Below, piece after piece: positions 28,207-38,645 of a stretch of 64,000 nucleotides of DNA (positions are counted from its first letter, which is position 1; each line of letters opens with the position of its first letter). Both the position numbers and the translations under genes were made by a program. Origin of the DNA: Ignavibacteriota bacterium (GTDB lineage Bacteria; Bacteroidota; Ignavibacteria; Ignavibacteriales; Melioribacteraceae); NCBI GenBank assembly GCA_013112585.1, contig JABFGH010000003.1, positions 186,001 to 250,000 on the forward strand. Direction: 5' to 3'. The notes under the pieces were generated by a model, which made no database searches, was not told the DNA's origin, and saw only the letters and a list, made by a program, of their open reading frames with translations.

Positions 28207-31200
28207 TTAAAAATCTAATCCAATAGATAAATAGAATTTCGGTTTGGAAAATTTATCAAGGTCGTAAGAGTAAGCCATATCAAATTTCCATAAGAAGATG
28301 AAATAAACTCTAAAGCCATATCCAAGTCCTAAAAGCATATCATTAGTAACAGTTTTTCCATTTTCATTTTTACCTATCAACTGAAGTTTTTCCGTTTTAT
28401 CCCACGCCGAACCAACATCAACAAAAGCTACACCCAGCACATTTTGGAAGAATAAAGGTAAACCGCCTGTAACAAGATATCTAATTATTGGAATTCTGAG
28501 TTCAAGATTCATTAAGGCGTACTTGGTTCCAAGTTTTTCAGCATAGTTGTAGCCTCTTAAAGGAAGTGCAGGTGAAAGAAACGCAAAATCCGAAGCTCCG
28601 TCAATTGGGATATCACCGGTTGCGAATGTTCTATTTATCCAGCCTTCAGTTCCGCCTAAGAAAAAGCGCTGAGCATTTGCCCCGCCGGAATAGCCCCCGG
28701 AAAAACGAAAGACAAATGAATTGTCGAACCAGAATCTCATATACCGTCTGTAGTCCCAGGTCACGGAATAAAAACTTCTTTTTGTATCACCAATACCCGG
28801 ATTACCGAAAAGTCCAAATCTATATCTAACTCCTTCAATAGGAGATGTATAACCAAACAAAGTATTATCATGAACAAAATTAATTGATGGAATTACGTAA
28901 GATACTTTTTCTGTCGGAACCGCCGGATTATCTAAATTTTCAGATGAAACATTTAAGTAACTCACACTTGCATCAACTCTGTAAAAGGAACTTATTGGAA
29001 GCCGGGCAGATAGAACACCGCCGAAATTCCTGTAGCGGTACAGCTCTGATGAAAACCCGCCCCGGTTTACAAATAAAAATCGGGCGGTGTGAAATGCTTC
29101 TATTCCGTAATCTATTTTTTTAGGTAAATAATAATATGCTAAACCGTAATCACTATTTTTGAGATCAATTTGAAGACTGGTAACACCAACCAATCTGTGA
29201 TTTCCTAAAACATCACTAAACGATAGAACAGTTGTACCGAGCAAACCATAAAAAGTACTATACCCTGCATTGGCATAAATTAAATCCGGCGAAAAACTAA
29301 TTTTATATTTATTAACTAAATAATTACCGTCTGAATCTAAAGTTTCGGTAAACAGTTCTTCTCTTTCCTGCGCTCTGGTAGAATCATTCTGTTTTATTTC
29401 GCTGCCGAAAACATAATTGCTGTAGTCAGTTTTGTTTGTATCCCGCTCAACTTCATCGTCCATTATTATTTGTCCGGTAACTATTGTTGGGGTTTTGCTG
29501 CTGCTCTTACCTGCGCTGTCTTCAACAGCTTTATTATTTTCAACAGATTCAACATCATCAGTATCAATTTCGTTCATTGCTATGTTTTCCGGACTCACAA
29601 CTTCAGTTACAGGAAGAATATCGCCGTAAATAGAATTTGAGAGAACATTATTGTCATCTTTAATTACAACATCCGTTGATTCATTAGATGATTTTATAAG
29701 CCGAGCCATAAAATTCGTAGGTTTAATATTGGGGTCATCTAATTCAATTTCAAATGGATTGTTCAAGAGATATATATTATAACCGGCATTATACAAGGAA
29801 CTAAAAACTAATTTTTTACCATCCTTAGAAAGTGATAAACCATTTATTCCGTTTAATGAATTTGTGATTGGTATTGCAGGTGTTTCTAAAACTGTTGTGT
29901 ATGGGTCATCGTCAGAAAAATTTATTTTCTTTTTATAAATATTGTCAATTCCATTTTTATCCGAGATAAATAGAATCTCACTCATATCAGGAGAAATTAC
30001 GGGAGATGATTCGTCACTCAATTCCCAATCGGTTAATCTTATAATTTCTTCACTTTCAATATTAACGCTGTATAAATCATTATGTTCGTAATCATGATTA
30101 AAAATAAAAAAGTTTTCGGACAGCTCTTGCGGGTTAGTAAACTCACCTCTATCAGATGAAAAAAATATTGTTTTACTATCGGAGCCCCATACCGGTTGAT
30201 AATCAGAAAAAATATCATTAGTAATATTAGTTAGTTCTTCTGTTTCAAAATTATAAACATAAATATCCGATTGCTTTGTGTTGCTTCCGTTCAGAGCTAA
30301 TTTAGTTCCATCGGGCGACCAGCTTACACTTTCAATACCGTCAAGTTTAAATGGTAAATCTACTCCGTCACCATCTTCAACATCAGCAATAAATATTCTA
30401 TCGTAGCCGCTGCTTTTTCTGCTAAGTGCAATTCGTTTATTATCGGGTGCCCAGGTTAACGACGGAAATAAAACATTCAGTTCTTCAAAGTCATTAGTTT
30501 TTCCGCTCGCAATTACCTTTTTAATTACTTCTCCGTCAAAGGTGTTCATTACATAAACATCCATATAAATATCACGGTCAGATATAAAAACAACCTTATC
30601 TCCCTGTGGAGAAATAGCCGGACTAGTATTATAAAATCCGCCGACTTTTTTATTATCTGTTAATCTCTTAGCAAATTCTTCAGGGTCTTGCCGTTCCGCT
30701 ATACCGGGCCAATATTCACGTTTTAATTCCTTCTTCCATCTGTCGTTCAATTCTTCAATACTTAAACCTATTGATGATTTTATTCCTGCTTGAACATTTC
30801 CCAGTCCTTTAATTTTATTAAGAAGTTCACCAACTTTTTCTCTGCCGTAAGTTTCTGCAATATAGTAGAAAAGTGATTGACCGCCTCGATAAGCAAAATA
30901 ACCGCCCAGTCTATTTATATCGGGTAAATATTCATTAATTATCGCATCGCGAATAAACATATCGGAATTAGTTTCCCAGCCGCTCGATAAAAATTCAGCC
31001 ATCCCTTCATGAAACCACAATGGAAGCTGAAGTGTAATCCCTTTTGAAATAATGTTCTGAACCGTTCCGCCGTAAAGCATATCCCGCATAACTGCATGTA
31101 CTAATTCATGACGTATTACATGTCTGAATTTTTGAAAACCACCTTCAAAGGGAAATACAACTCTGTTTTTGAATGGCTCTGTAAAGCCGCCTATGCCCTG

Positions 31201-31515
31201 ACTTAAGTAGCTGTCCGTTGTATTAGTTTCCTGAAAATCATTATGTGAGTTATAAACAATAAGAGCAATTCTATTATTTATTTTGTAATTAAAATCAGTT
31301 TGAAACTGTTCAAGTGCTTCTTCGGCTGCATGGGCTGTAAACTCCGCCGCTGTTTCACCTTCGGGCGAAAAGTATATATCAAAATGTTTTGTTTGAATGT
31401 AGTACCAATCATACTCTTTATACTGCACCCTATTTCGCCCAAACTGTGCAAATAATTCTGCCGCCAGCAAAAACAATATTGCGGTTAATAAGTACTTATT
31501 TGTTTTCTTGATCAT
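28207..31515 (-). CDS. Metallopeptidase / PD40 propeller / Omp85-like outer-membrane barrel fusion
   Basis: The protein has 1102 residues. A signal peptide (about 1-24, ending ELFAQ) is followed by a gluzincin-type peptidase domain with HELVH at 136-140 and a possible third ligand Glu174 in HEGMAEF. TolB-like PD40 beta-propeller repeats occupy about 285-600 (SPAISPQGDKVVFISDRD, SWSPDGTKLALNG, SPVISPDMSEILFISDK). After a low-complexity linker, residues from about 720 resemble the Omp85/BamA surface-antigen barrel (GYSGGANAQRFFLGG, LPLRGYNY, FVDVGSAWD) and the chain ends in LSIGLDF, with the terminal Phe of outer-membrane proteins. It is probably a surface or periplasm-facing processing and assembly protein. 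It follows rnr by 40 bases. Confidence 0.88.
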   Translation of the reverse strand: MIKKTNKYLLTAILFLLAAELFAQFGRNRVQYKEYDWYYIQTKHFDIYFSPEGETAAEFTAHAAEEALEQFQTDFNYKINNRIALIVYNSHNDFQETNTTDSYLSQGIGGFTEPFKNRVVFPFEGGFQKFRHVIRHELVHAVMRDMLYGGTVQNIISKGITLQLPLWFHEGMAEFLSSGWETNSDMFIRDAIINEYLPDINRLGGYFAYRGGQSLFYYIAETYGREKVGELLNKIKGLGNVQAGIKSSIGLSIEELNDRWKKELKREYWPGIAERQDPEEFAKRLTDNKKVGGFYNTSPAISPQGDKVVFISDRDIYMDVYVMNTFDGEVIKKVIASGKTNDFEELNVLFPSLTWAPDNKRIALSRKSSGYDRIFIADVEDGDGVDLPFKLDGIESVSWSPDGTKLALNGSNTKQSDIYVYNFETEELTNITNDIFSDYQPVWGSDSKTIFFSSDRGEFTNPQELSENFFIFNHDYEHNDLYSVNIESEEIIRLTDWELSDESSPVISPDMSEILFISDKNGIDNIYKKKINFSDDDPYTTVLETPAIPITNSLNGINGLSLSKDGKKLVFSSLYNAGYNIYLLNNPFEIELDDPNIKPTNFMARLIKSSNESTDVVIKDDNNVLSNSIYGDILPVTEVVSPENIAMNEIDTDDVESVENNKAVEDSAGKSSSKTPTIVTGQIIMDDEVERDTNKTDYSNYVFGSEIKQNDSTRAQEREELFTETLDSDGNYLVNKYKISFSPDLIYANAGYSTFYGLLGTTVLSFSDVLGNHRLVGVTSLQIDLKNSDYGLAYYYLPKKIDYGIEAFHTARFLFVNRGGFSSELYRYRNFGGVLSARLPISSFYRVDASVSYLNVSSENLDNPAVPTEKVSYVIPSINFVHDNTLFGYTSPIEGVRYRFGLFGNPGIGDTKRSFYSVTWDYRRYMRFWFDNSFVFRFSGGYSGGANAQRFFLGGTEGWINRTFATGDIPIDGASDFAFLSPALPLRGYNYAEKLGTKYALMNLELRIPIIRYLVTGGLPLFFQNVLGVAFVDVGSAWDKTEKLQLIGKNENGKTVTNDMLLGLGYGFRVYFIFLWKFDMAYSYDLDKFSKPKFYLSIGLDF

Positions 31516-31555
31516 ATAAAATCCAATTTTGATTTAACTTTAATATAAAAGTTTA

Positions 31556-33661
31556 TTAATCATTCAAAAGTAAAAAATCAATACCCCTTTTTTCTTCGTC
31601 AATTCTAATTATCTGAACTCTAACTTTATCGCCTAATCTATATTTTTTACCGTTACGCTGACCAAGCAAGGCATAATTTTTTTCATCATGAAAATAAAAA
31701 TCATCATCCATATCCCTTAATTTTACAAGTCCTTCAGCAAGAATATCCGACAGCTCAATGAACATTCCAAAATTAGTTATACCAGAAATCACACCTTCAA
31801 ACTCTTCACCAATATGATTTCTTAAATACTCCATCTGTTTTAATTTAACAGAAATTCGTTCGGCAGTAACAGCCTTGCGTTCCTGATCCGATGCTCTTTC
31901 ACAAATTTCATTCAATCTGTTTTCATCATAAACCTGCCTGCCGTTTTTAGTTTCGTAATTAAACAAAATGTCATGAACCACTAAATCGGGGAACCGGCGT
32001 ATCGGCGATGTGAAATGTGTGTAGTGACCGAAACCTAAACCATAGTGACCAATATTAAATGTTGAATAAACGGCTTTAGCCATTGACCTGATAGCAACTT
32101 CATTTATCAATGACTCCTCACTTGTATCTTTAACTTGATCTAATAAATGCTGAAGCTGTTTTGATTGATTAGCTGTGTTTGCATCAAAAGAGTGCCCTAA
32201 AGATTTAACAAATGCAGCAAACTCCTGCAGCTTTTCCGGTTCGGGGTAATCATGTACGCGATAAACAAATGGAACATGTTTTGTTTTGTCCTTCTTCGAT
32301 ACTATATGTTTCGCTGTTATTTGATTTGCTAATAACATTAGTTCTTCTACTAAATTATTACTTTCGGTTATCTGCTTTACACTAATATCAATCGGAACTC
32401 CTTTATCATCCAGCTTAAATTCCACTTCGGGAGTAATAAAATTGATACTTCCTTTTCGTGATCTGTTTTGCTTAAGAGTTTTAGCAATTCTATTTAGCAA
32501 ATTTAACTCTTCTATGTAATCCCCGGTTCCATCGTCCAAAATTTTTTGCACTTCTTTATAAGTAAATCTTTTTTTGCTGTTTATCACACTTTTTCTAATA
32601 GAGTAGTTTACAACTTTTCCCCTTTTTGTAAGCTCGGCTATTACTGAATAAGTGAGCCTATCTTTATTCGGCACGAGTGAACAAACAGTATTAGATAACC
32701 GCTCCGGCAGCATTGGAATTACCTTGCCAACAAAATAGATACTTGTGCATCTGTTAAAGGCTTCGTCAAAAATTGCTTTATTTTTGGATACATAATGACT
32801 CACATCGGCAATGTGAATACCGACTTGATAATTACCATTATCTAACTTTTTTACCGAAACGGCATCATCAAAATCTTTTGCATCATCAGGATCAATAGTT
32901 ATTATAACTTCTTCTCTAAGGTCTAATCTTTCATTAATTTCTTCTGCCGGTATCTCCTCCGAAATTTTTTCAGCTTCATTTAATACCTTTGCCGGAAATT
33001 TGTAATTCAGATTCAATTCTCTTGCAAGTGCTGAAATTTCAGTATCATAACTGCCGGTTTTACCAAGTACTTCTTTTACTTTTCCTTCGGGGTTTAATTG
33101 ATTCGATGACCAATCAATGTCCGATACAACAACCTTATCACCATTTTTAGCTTTGTTAACATGTTCTGCCGATATATAAATATCACGGTGAATTTTAGGA
33201 TCATCAGGCTCAACAAAATAAAATGATTTTGTTTTTTTAAGAGTTCCAACAATTTCCTCTCTTCCGCGGCTGATAATTTTTGTTATCTCTCCCTCAACAT
33301 TTTTACCTTTTTTCTTAGCAAGAAGAATCACTTCAACAATATCATCATTAAATGCTGTACCCAAATTTCTTTCAGAAATAAAAACATCTTTTGAATTTGA
33401 GTTGCCGGGGATTACAAAACCATAATTTCCGTCGTCAACAATTTGTAATTTGCCGGTTATCTTTCCATCGCCTGAATAATTAAATATGAATCGTTTACCC
33501 TTTCTTAATAAAAACCCCTCATCGGTAAGCTCATGCAGTATTTTTTTCATTTGCTGGTACTGATCGAGATCATTAATTCTCAATCTTTTTGCAAGTACTT
33601 TTGATTTAATACTTAAATTGGAATTCTTTTTAAAGAAAGCTTTAATTTTTTTCTTGATCAA
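31556..33661 (-). CDS. rnr: Ribonuclease R
   Basis: This is a 3'-5' exoribonuclease of the RNB family acting on structured RNA. The 701-residue protein has an N-terminal winged-helix region, cold-shock domains (about 70-220), and the RNB catalytic domain with TIDPDDAKDFDDAVSV and the metal-binding aspartates. HYTHFTSPIRRFPDLVVH lies near its end, followed by a C-terminal S1 domain (EGVISGITNFGMFIELSD). The start is a TTG that overlaps the tamB stop codon (TTGA), which suggests coupling. The usual lysine-rich C-terminal tail is missing. Confidence 0.96.
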   Translation of the reverse strand: MIKKKIKAFFKKNSNLSIKSKVLAKRLRINDLDQYQQMKKILHELTDEGFLLRKGKRFIFNYSGDGKITGKLQIVDDGNYGFVIPGNSNSKDVFISERNLGTAFNDDIVEVILLAKKKGKNVEGEITKIISRGREEIVGTLKKTKSFYFVEPDDPKIHRDIYISAEHVNKAKNGDKVVVSDIDWSSNQLNPEGKVKEVLGKTGSYDTEISALARELNLNYKFPAKVLNEAEKISEEIPAEEINERLDLREEVIITIDPDDAKDFDDAVSVKKLDNGNYQVGIHIADVSHYVSKNKAIFDEAFNRCTSIYFVGKVIPMLPERLSNTVCSLVPNKDRLTYSVIAELTKRGKVVNYSIRKSVINSKKRFTYKEVQKILDDGTGDYIEELNLLNRIAKTLKQNRSRKGSINFITPEVEFKLDDKGVPIDISVKQITESNNLVEELMLLANQITAKHIVSKKDKTKHVPFVYRVHDYPEPEKLQEFAAFVKSLGHSFDANTANQSKQLQHLLDQVKDTSEESLINEVAIRSMAKAVYSTFNIGHYGLGFGHYTHFTSPIRRFPDLVVHDILFNYETKNGRQVYDENRLNEICERASDQERKAVTAERISVKLKQMEYLRNHIGEEFEGVISGITNFGMFIELSDILAEGLVKLRDMDDDFYFHDEKNYALLGQRNGKKYRLGDKVRVQIIRIDEEKRGIDFLLLND

Positions 33662-36600
33662 AATACAAACCTATATTTTAGTGCTAACTCATTAATTTTA
33701 TTTTCAAATTCACTATCGGTAGTATATGATATATACGGGTCTTTCCTTTCCGCTCTAACTAAAAAATTTGATGTAAATAAATATTCTACCTTCAGATTAG
33801 CATTTTGAATATTCTGAAAAACCTGATCGGTGCCGCCGAATGAATATCTGAATTTTTGATAACGCCCTGAAACTTTAAATCGTGTATAAAGCCCGGTTTT
33901 GCTAAGCTGAATATCATTAACAATATCACCAATTTCTGAATTTATAAAATTTGTAAGAACAGGACCAACAAGAGAAGTTGCTGTACTGGCAACCTCGCTT
34001 GCTACCGATAGTTTGCTCGCACCTGTCAAATCTTTTTTAAACTTATTCAAAATCAAAAATACAATTGCATCGGCGGCATCAAGCTGCTGATCGGGAATAT
34101 TATTATCAATATTTCTTCTGGATCTATAAACTGAAATATTACCCGATTCTTCTGTTAGATTACTTGCAATTTCATCCACCGGACCAACTAATTTAATTTT
34201 AACTGCTACTTCCTCAACTTCTTCATTCAAGGGGTTTTCATCATATTCGCCGGTATAAGTTGCAACAATATCCATGTAGGGATTTGTTAAATCAGATTCA
34301 AATCTAAGCGTTCCTTCCGCATCAAGCGTTTTAAAAAATTCAAGTTTAGAACCTTCCAAAAGAGTAAACGCACCTTGTGCACTCGACCTTCCGTCCTTAC
34401 TTTCAAAATTCATTTGACCGCTTGTAATAGCAACTAAGCCCTGGTTTACTGCTTTAGCAAAAATAAACGACAGCTCAGCTTCATCAACAATATTAACTCC
34501 AACATTATAATTAAAGTTCAGTTTACTGTCTTCGTTTGATGATGAAAATGCCTGCCTAAATCTTTCTTGTGATACTAATCTCTCAAACTTAACTTCTTCT
34601 TCATCAAGTTTTGAAGAATCAACTAAAATTTTATAAACAAAATCTCTATCAGACCTTGAATAAGAAGTTTTAGGCGGAATAAATTTTATATCACTGTTTT
34701 TAATAAGCACATCGGCTTTTAAGGTTAGCTGATCTTTCGATTGAATTATTTTCCAATCACTTCCCGATGCAATTACCAGATCCCCGTACAATGAGGGACT
34801 AACTCCTTTTGAACGATCACTGAGAATTGCAAGTTCACCGTTTAAATCTAATTCAAACTCATCAAGCTGCAATCCATCAAGAATAAAATTGCCTTTACCG
34901 TATAAAGTGCCGCCGTAATTTGTGCCGCCTCTATTACTGATATCAAAATTTGTTATAGTGCCTGTGCTGCCTTTAAAATCCGTTGAAATATTCATAACAT
35001 AATCTAGGTTGTTACCTGCAACAGTAAATGCAGCTTCGGGTAATGACAAATTACCGTAATAGCTTAAATCCTTTATGGTTCCATCAACAACTAAATCGGC
35101 ATTAAAACTGCCTGATTGATTAATAATGAATGGCAGTAAATTTCCGAAAGTGCTAATATTAAAATTTGTAGATTTTAAATTAATTCTTAAACTATCATCC
35201 TCAGCTACTCTGTTTTCAACCGTTTTAAAACCTAAATAAACAGGAAAGTATCCGTTAATTTTTAATAGAGGATTTTGAAGATCGAACTCCGAATTAATAA
35301 AATTTAAGTCGGTATTTAAACGGCTGTTAGCGTAATTAAAATTACAGAGCAAACTGCCGAAGTTAATACCCGAAACAGTTACATCGGATACCTCCATATT
35401 GAAATCAATTACGGGGTGTTCTAAATCTCCGGCAACACTTGTTGTTAAGTTTATTTCAGAGTTTAAGTTACCTTGTTCGGTGTTAAGCAAATATTTATCA
35501 ATAATGTTACCGGGCAGTTTGGTAATCTCAAGACTCAGATTCTGATTTCCGTTATCGAGCAAAAAACCACCTGCAGTAAATGCTGCATTTTGATTACGTA
35601 AATTTAAATTTGCCAGGTGCGTGCTGTCGGAATAAAATTCAATTTTAATTGGTTCATCATTTTCCCATTCAATATTTTTATAATCAACCCAAAGTGTATT
35701 TAGATTAAAAATTTGTTCATCGGGTGATAATTCAAAAGTTCCTTCCGCTTCTGCTTTAACATCGGGCTCCATTTCTCCGTAAAGATTATAAAATAATTTA
35801 TCAGCATTAAAAATTAAATCTGCAGAGATATTAGTGATGTTATCGCCTGCAAACATTCTGCTTCCGGTAGCCGAAACTGTACCGAATAGATTTTCAAAAG
35901 AAACCAGGCTGTTATCCCTGCTGAAGTTTAATCCGAATTCAAATTCGGAGAGATAAAAAACATCATCATCTTTCCGTTTAACAAAATAATCTAAAACAAT
36001 ATTTGTGGAGATTGAGAAGTTATTGGAGTTGTTTGTTATTTGACCTGAACCTGTGCCGGCTACATCTAATTTATCATCGCCGAGTATAGCTGCAATTAGT
36101 TTGAAATCATTAAATTCAAAATCGTAATTGATAACAATATTGGAATCTACAATAGATGGGATATCTAAATAATCAGTTTCAATATCATAAATTTCTTCGC
36201 CTAAAGGATTAAACCCTTCAAATTTTTCAGTAACAATAGTAGAAATAGTTGAGCTTTCATAGGAGAGTAAATCAATTGCCTGCTTCAAGGAAAACTCTCC
36301 GCTCATTGTTAAATCAACAAGTTCAGAGTTCAGCAGTATTTTTCTTAAAGCTCCATCCCGTTCTAACTTTAGGGAAACACTTGAACTGTCAATTTTTTCA
36401 TCTCTAAAAAATGAAGGTTCGAGATCAATTGTCAATTCGCCTGTCATATTATCAATATCTAAATCTTTGCCCTCGGCATTCAGCTTAAAGTTTAAATCGC
36501 TGAACATATCCGGCTGTTCTAAAAGCATTGCTAAATTTAAATTATCAAGATTACCTTCAATTTCATATTCGGGCGCTGTTGGTAATGTAAAATCGATTAT

Positions 36601-38160
36601 TCCGGCTAAGTAGGTATGGGAGTAATTTATATTGCCGTCTAAAATAAATTCAATCACTTCGGAGCGGGCGAGAGTTTCAAAACGAAGCGAATCGATAGCA
36701 AGGTTCTTGTATTTCGAATCATCAATTGATATTTCAAGTTCTGCATTTAATTCTTCGGGTGAGAGTCCAACCCCCTGTATTTTACCGTTTGATGTAAGAA
36801 TGGTTGGTACGTCAACAATGTTAGTCAGGTTTAAATTCTTCGTTTCAAAATTTATATCATAACGCAAAATATCTTCTTCAACATCCATGTATGAATCTGT
36901 TTGAAAAAAACCATCTCCAATTTGCGCACTCATATTTGCATGAAATATAGTAGGCTGACCTCTAAAATTCATATTCATATTAGTAACAAGTAAATCTTCA
37001 AATTGCGGTATATCTAAATCAGGCAGCAATTTGCGTGCAGTTGAATAATCGGCAGAGGAATTATTAATTTCTACATCTAAAAAAAGGTTTTCCGGAGTGT
37101 GCAGGTTTTCTAATCTGCCTGCTAAGTCGAGATGAGTTTTATCGTAATCAACAATTAAATAATCAACATTAAAACTTCCGAATTGTCCGTCAGCTTTTAA
37201 TTTTACACTTGGGCTGCCGTACAGAATTCGTGTCCCCGAAAGAAATACCGATAGATCATCAAAAGTAAAAGGGGAGGCATCAAGTTCTAATTGCAAAGGA
37301 TATTTCTGGAAGTTCTCTAAATCTATATCGCCAAGTAAATTAATTTGTCCTAAAAAAGCACTTATACTTATATCTGATCGGTCGGTTTGGATATTCAATT
37401 GTTTTACATTTGCATATCTATCGGTAATTTCAAATGTTCCTGAAAGTTTATTTATTTCAAAATCTGAAATATTTGTTTTACCGGAAAAGTCATTGAATAC
37501 AAGCTGATATATCTCTTCTTCATTATGGATTAATAATTTGGCGGCAAGATTAAAGTTTTCTAAGTGGAAGTCATTTAAGTTTAAGTAGGGATAAGTTTTA
37601 TTTGAGTTAAGGTTTTCATAACTCCTTATTACCAGGTTTATATTTTCAAGATTAAGATTATTGACTTGTATAGCAAAGGGAAATTTACCTTTTTCTTCAG
37701 CTTCTTCTACCGCGGTAGTATCCTCGGTTGTTTTTTCAGACTGCTGTAATAATCTGTTTAAATTAGTTACTCTATTTTGGTTTTCTAAAATTGAAATATC
37801 AACGTTTTGCAGTTGAATACTTCTAAAATAGATACGCTTAACCAAAAGCTGAAGGGGGCTTATCTTTATATCGATTTTTTCTGCGGAGAGTAAATTTTCA
37901 TCTTCTACGGTAACATTAATATTACGCAAAATAAGAGAAGTAAAAATTGAACCGTCTATTTTTTCGATTGAAACTTTACCATTTAAACCGGCGTTGGCGG
38001 CATCAACAATCTCATCTCTTAAAATATCACGGAATGTAGAGGTTTGGGTAAACCCGAATAGAATGATCAGGAGAATAAAAACAGCTATAAAAAACCCTAA
38101 GAATATATTTACAATTCTTCTGAAAAGAGATTTTTTTTGTTTCTGCTTTTTGTCGCTCAA
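33658..38160 (-). CDS. tamB: TamB-like translocation/assembly module protein (AsmA/DUF490 family)
   Basis: The protein has 1500 residues. An N-terminal membrane anchor (about 15-40, IVNIFLGFFIAVFILLIILFG) precedes a very long run of beta-strand repeats, the hallmark of bridge-like lipid or protein transfer proteins. The C-terminal 350 residues match the TamB/DUF490 domain (LEGSKLEFFKTLDAEGTLRFESDL, and AADAIVFLILNKF near 1370). In the family it spans the periplasm and works with TamA/BamA-type barrels in outer-membrane assembly or phospholipid transport. The only possible start is TTG, two bases after the hldE2 stop. No tamA gene is adjacent; the Omp85-like fusion gene downstream of rnr is a possible partner. 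Confidence 0.92.
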   Translation of the reverse strand: MSDKKQKQKKSLFRRIVNIFLGFFIAVFILLIILFGFTQTSTFRDILRDEIVDAANAGLNGKVSIEKIDGSIFTSLILRNINVTVEDENLLSAEKIDIKISPLQLLVKRIYFRSIQLQNVDISILENQNRVTNLNRLLQQSEKTTEDTTAVEEAEEKGKFPFAIQVNNLNLENINLVIRSYENLNSNKTYPYLNLNDFHLENFNLAAKLLIHNEEEIYQLVFNDFSGKTNISDFEINKLSGTFEITDRYANVKQLNIQTDRSDISISAFLGQINLLGDIDLENFQKYPLQLELDASPFTFDDLSVFLSGTRILYGSPSVKLKADGQFGSFNVDYLIVDYDKTHLDLAGRLENLHTPENLFLDVEINNSSADYSTARKLLPDLDIPQFEDLLVTNMNMNFRGQPTIFHANMSAQIGDGFFQTDSYMDVEEDILRYDINFETKNLNLTNIVDVPTILTSNGKIQGVGLSPEELNAELEISIDDSKYKNLAIDSLRFETLARSEVIEFILDGNINYSHTYLAGIIDFTLPTAPEYEIEGNLDNLNLAMLLEQPDMFSDLNFKLNAEGKDLDIDNMTGELTIDLEPSFFRDEKIDSSSVSLKLERDGALRKILLNSELVDLTMSGEFSLKQAIDLLSYESSTISTIVTEKFEGFNPLGEEIYDIETDYLDIPSIVDSNIVINYDFEFNDFKLIAAILGDDKLDVAGTGSGQITNNSNNFSISTNIVLDYFVKRKDDDVFYLSEFEFGLNFSRDNSLVSFENLFGTVSATGSRMFAGDNITNISADLIFNADKLFYNLYGEMEPDVKAEAEGTFELSPDEQIFNLNTLWVDYKNIEWENDEPIKIEFYSDSTHLANLNLRNQNAAFTAGGFLLDNGNQNLSLEITKLPGNIIDKYLLNTEQGNLNSEINLTTSVAGDLEHPVIDFNMEVSDVTVSGINFGSLLCNFNYANSRLNTDLNFINSEFDLQNPLLKINGYFPVYLGFKTVENRVAEDDSLRINLKSTNFNISTFGNLLPFIINQSGSFNADLVVDGTIKDLSYYGNLSLPEAAFTVAGNNLDYVMNISTDFKGSTGTITNFDISNRGGTNYGGTLYGKGNFILDGLQLDEFELDLNGELAILSDRSKGVSPSLYGDLVIASGSDWKIIQSKDQLTLKADVLIKNSDIKFIPPKTSYSRSDRDFVYKILVDSSKLDEEEVKFERLVSQERFRQAFSSSNEDSKLNFNYNVGVNIVDEAELSFIFAKAVNQGLVAITSGQMNFESKDGRSSAQGAFTLLEGSKLEFFKTLDAEGTLRFESDLTNPYMDIVATYTGEYDENPLNEEVEEVAVKIKLVGPVDEIASNLTEESGNISVYRSRRNIDNNIPDQQLDAADAIVFLILNKFKKDLTGASKLSVASEVASTATSLVGPVLTNFINSEIGDIVNDIQLSKTGLYTRFKVSGRYQKFRYSFGGTDQVFQNIQNANLKVEYLFTSNFLVRAERKDPYISYTTDSEFENKINELALKYRFVF

Positions 38161-38162
38161 AA

Positions 38163-38645
38163 CTAATCTTTAAATTTTTTAATAATAGTATCAATTATAC
38201 CGGATGTTGATTGAAAATTTACGAATTCTATTCTTTCTACTTTACCGCCGTTTTTTTCAACGGTTTCTCTGCCAACAATATTATCAATTTTCCAATCGGC
38301 ACCTTTGACAAGTATATCGGGAATGATATCATCAATAATTTGTGCAGGGGTATCTTCCTCAAAAAAAGTTACGTAATCTACCGCCTTTAAGTTAGCCATA
38401 ACAAAAGCTCTTTCTTCTTCCTTAACAATCGGTCTTTTATTTCCTTTCAGACGTTTAACGGAGGCATCGGTGTTAAGTGCAACAATCAGCACATCGCCAA
38501 ATGCCCTTGCTTTATTAAGGTAATCAACATGTCCGGCGTGTAAAATATCAAAACAACCGTTTGAGAAAACAACTTTTTTATTTTCCTCTCTCAGTCGTTT
38601 TCTAATTTCAATCAGTTCGTTTCTATCTTTAATAATATTGTTCAT
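38163..38645 (-). CDS. rfaE2: D-glycero-beta-D-manno-heptose 1-phosphate adenylyltransferase (HldE C-domain, stand-alone)
   Basis: This 160-residue nucleotidyltransferase makes ADP-heptose for the lipopolysaccharide core. The HxGH nucleotide-binding motif is in NGCFDILHAGHVDYL (His36, His39), and FQSTSGIIDTI matches the family ending. In enterobacteria this domain is fused to the kinase as HldE; here the two are separate genes whose ends overlap in ATGA. Confidence 0.94.
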   Translation of the reverse strand: MNNIIKDRNELIEIRKRLREENKKVVFSNGCFDILHAGHVDYLNKARAFGDVLIVALNTDASVKRLKGNKRPIVKEEERAFVMANLKAVDYVTFFEEDTPAQIIDDIIPDILVKGADWKIDNIVGRETVEKNGGKVERIEFVNFQSTSGIIDTIIKKFKD

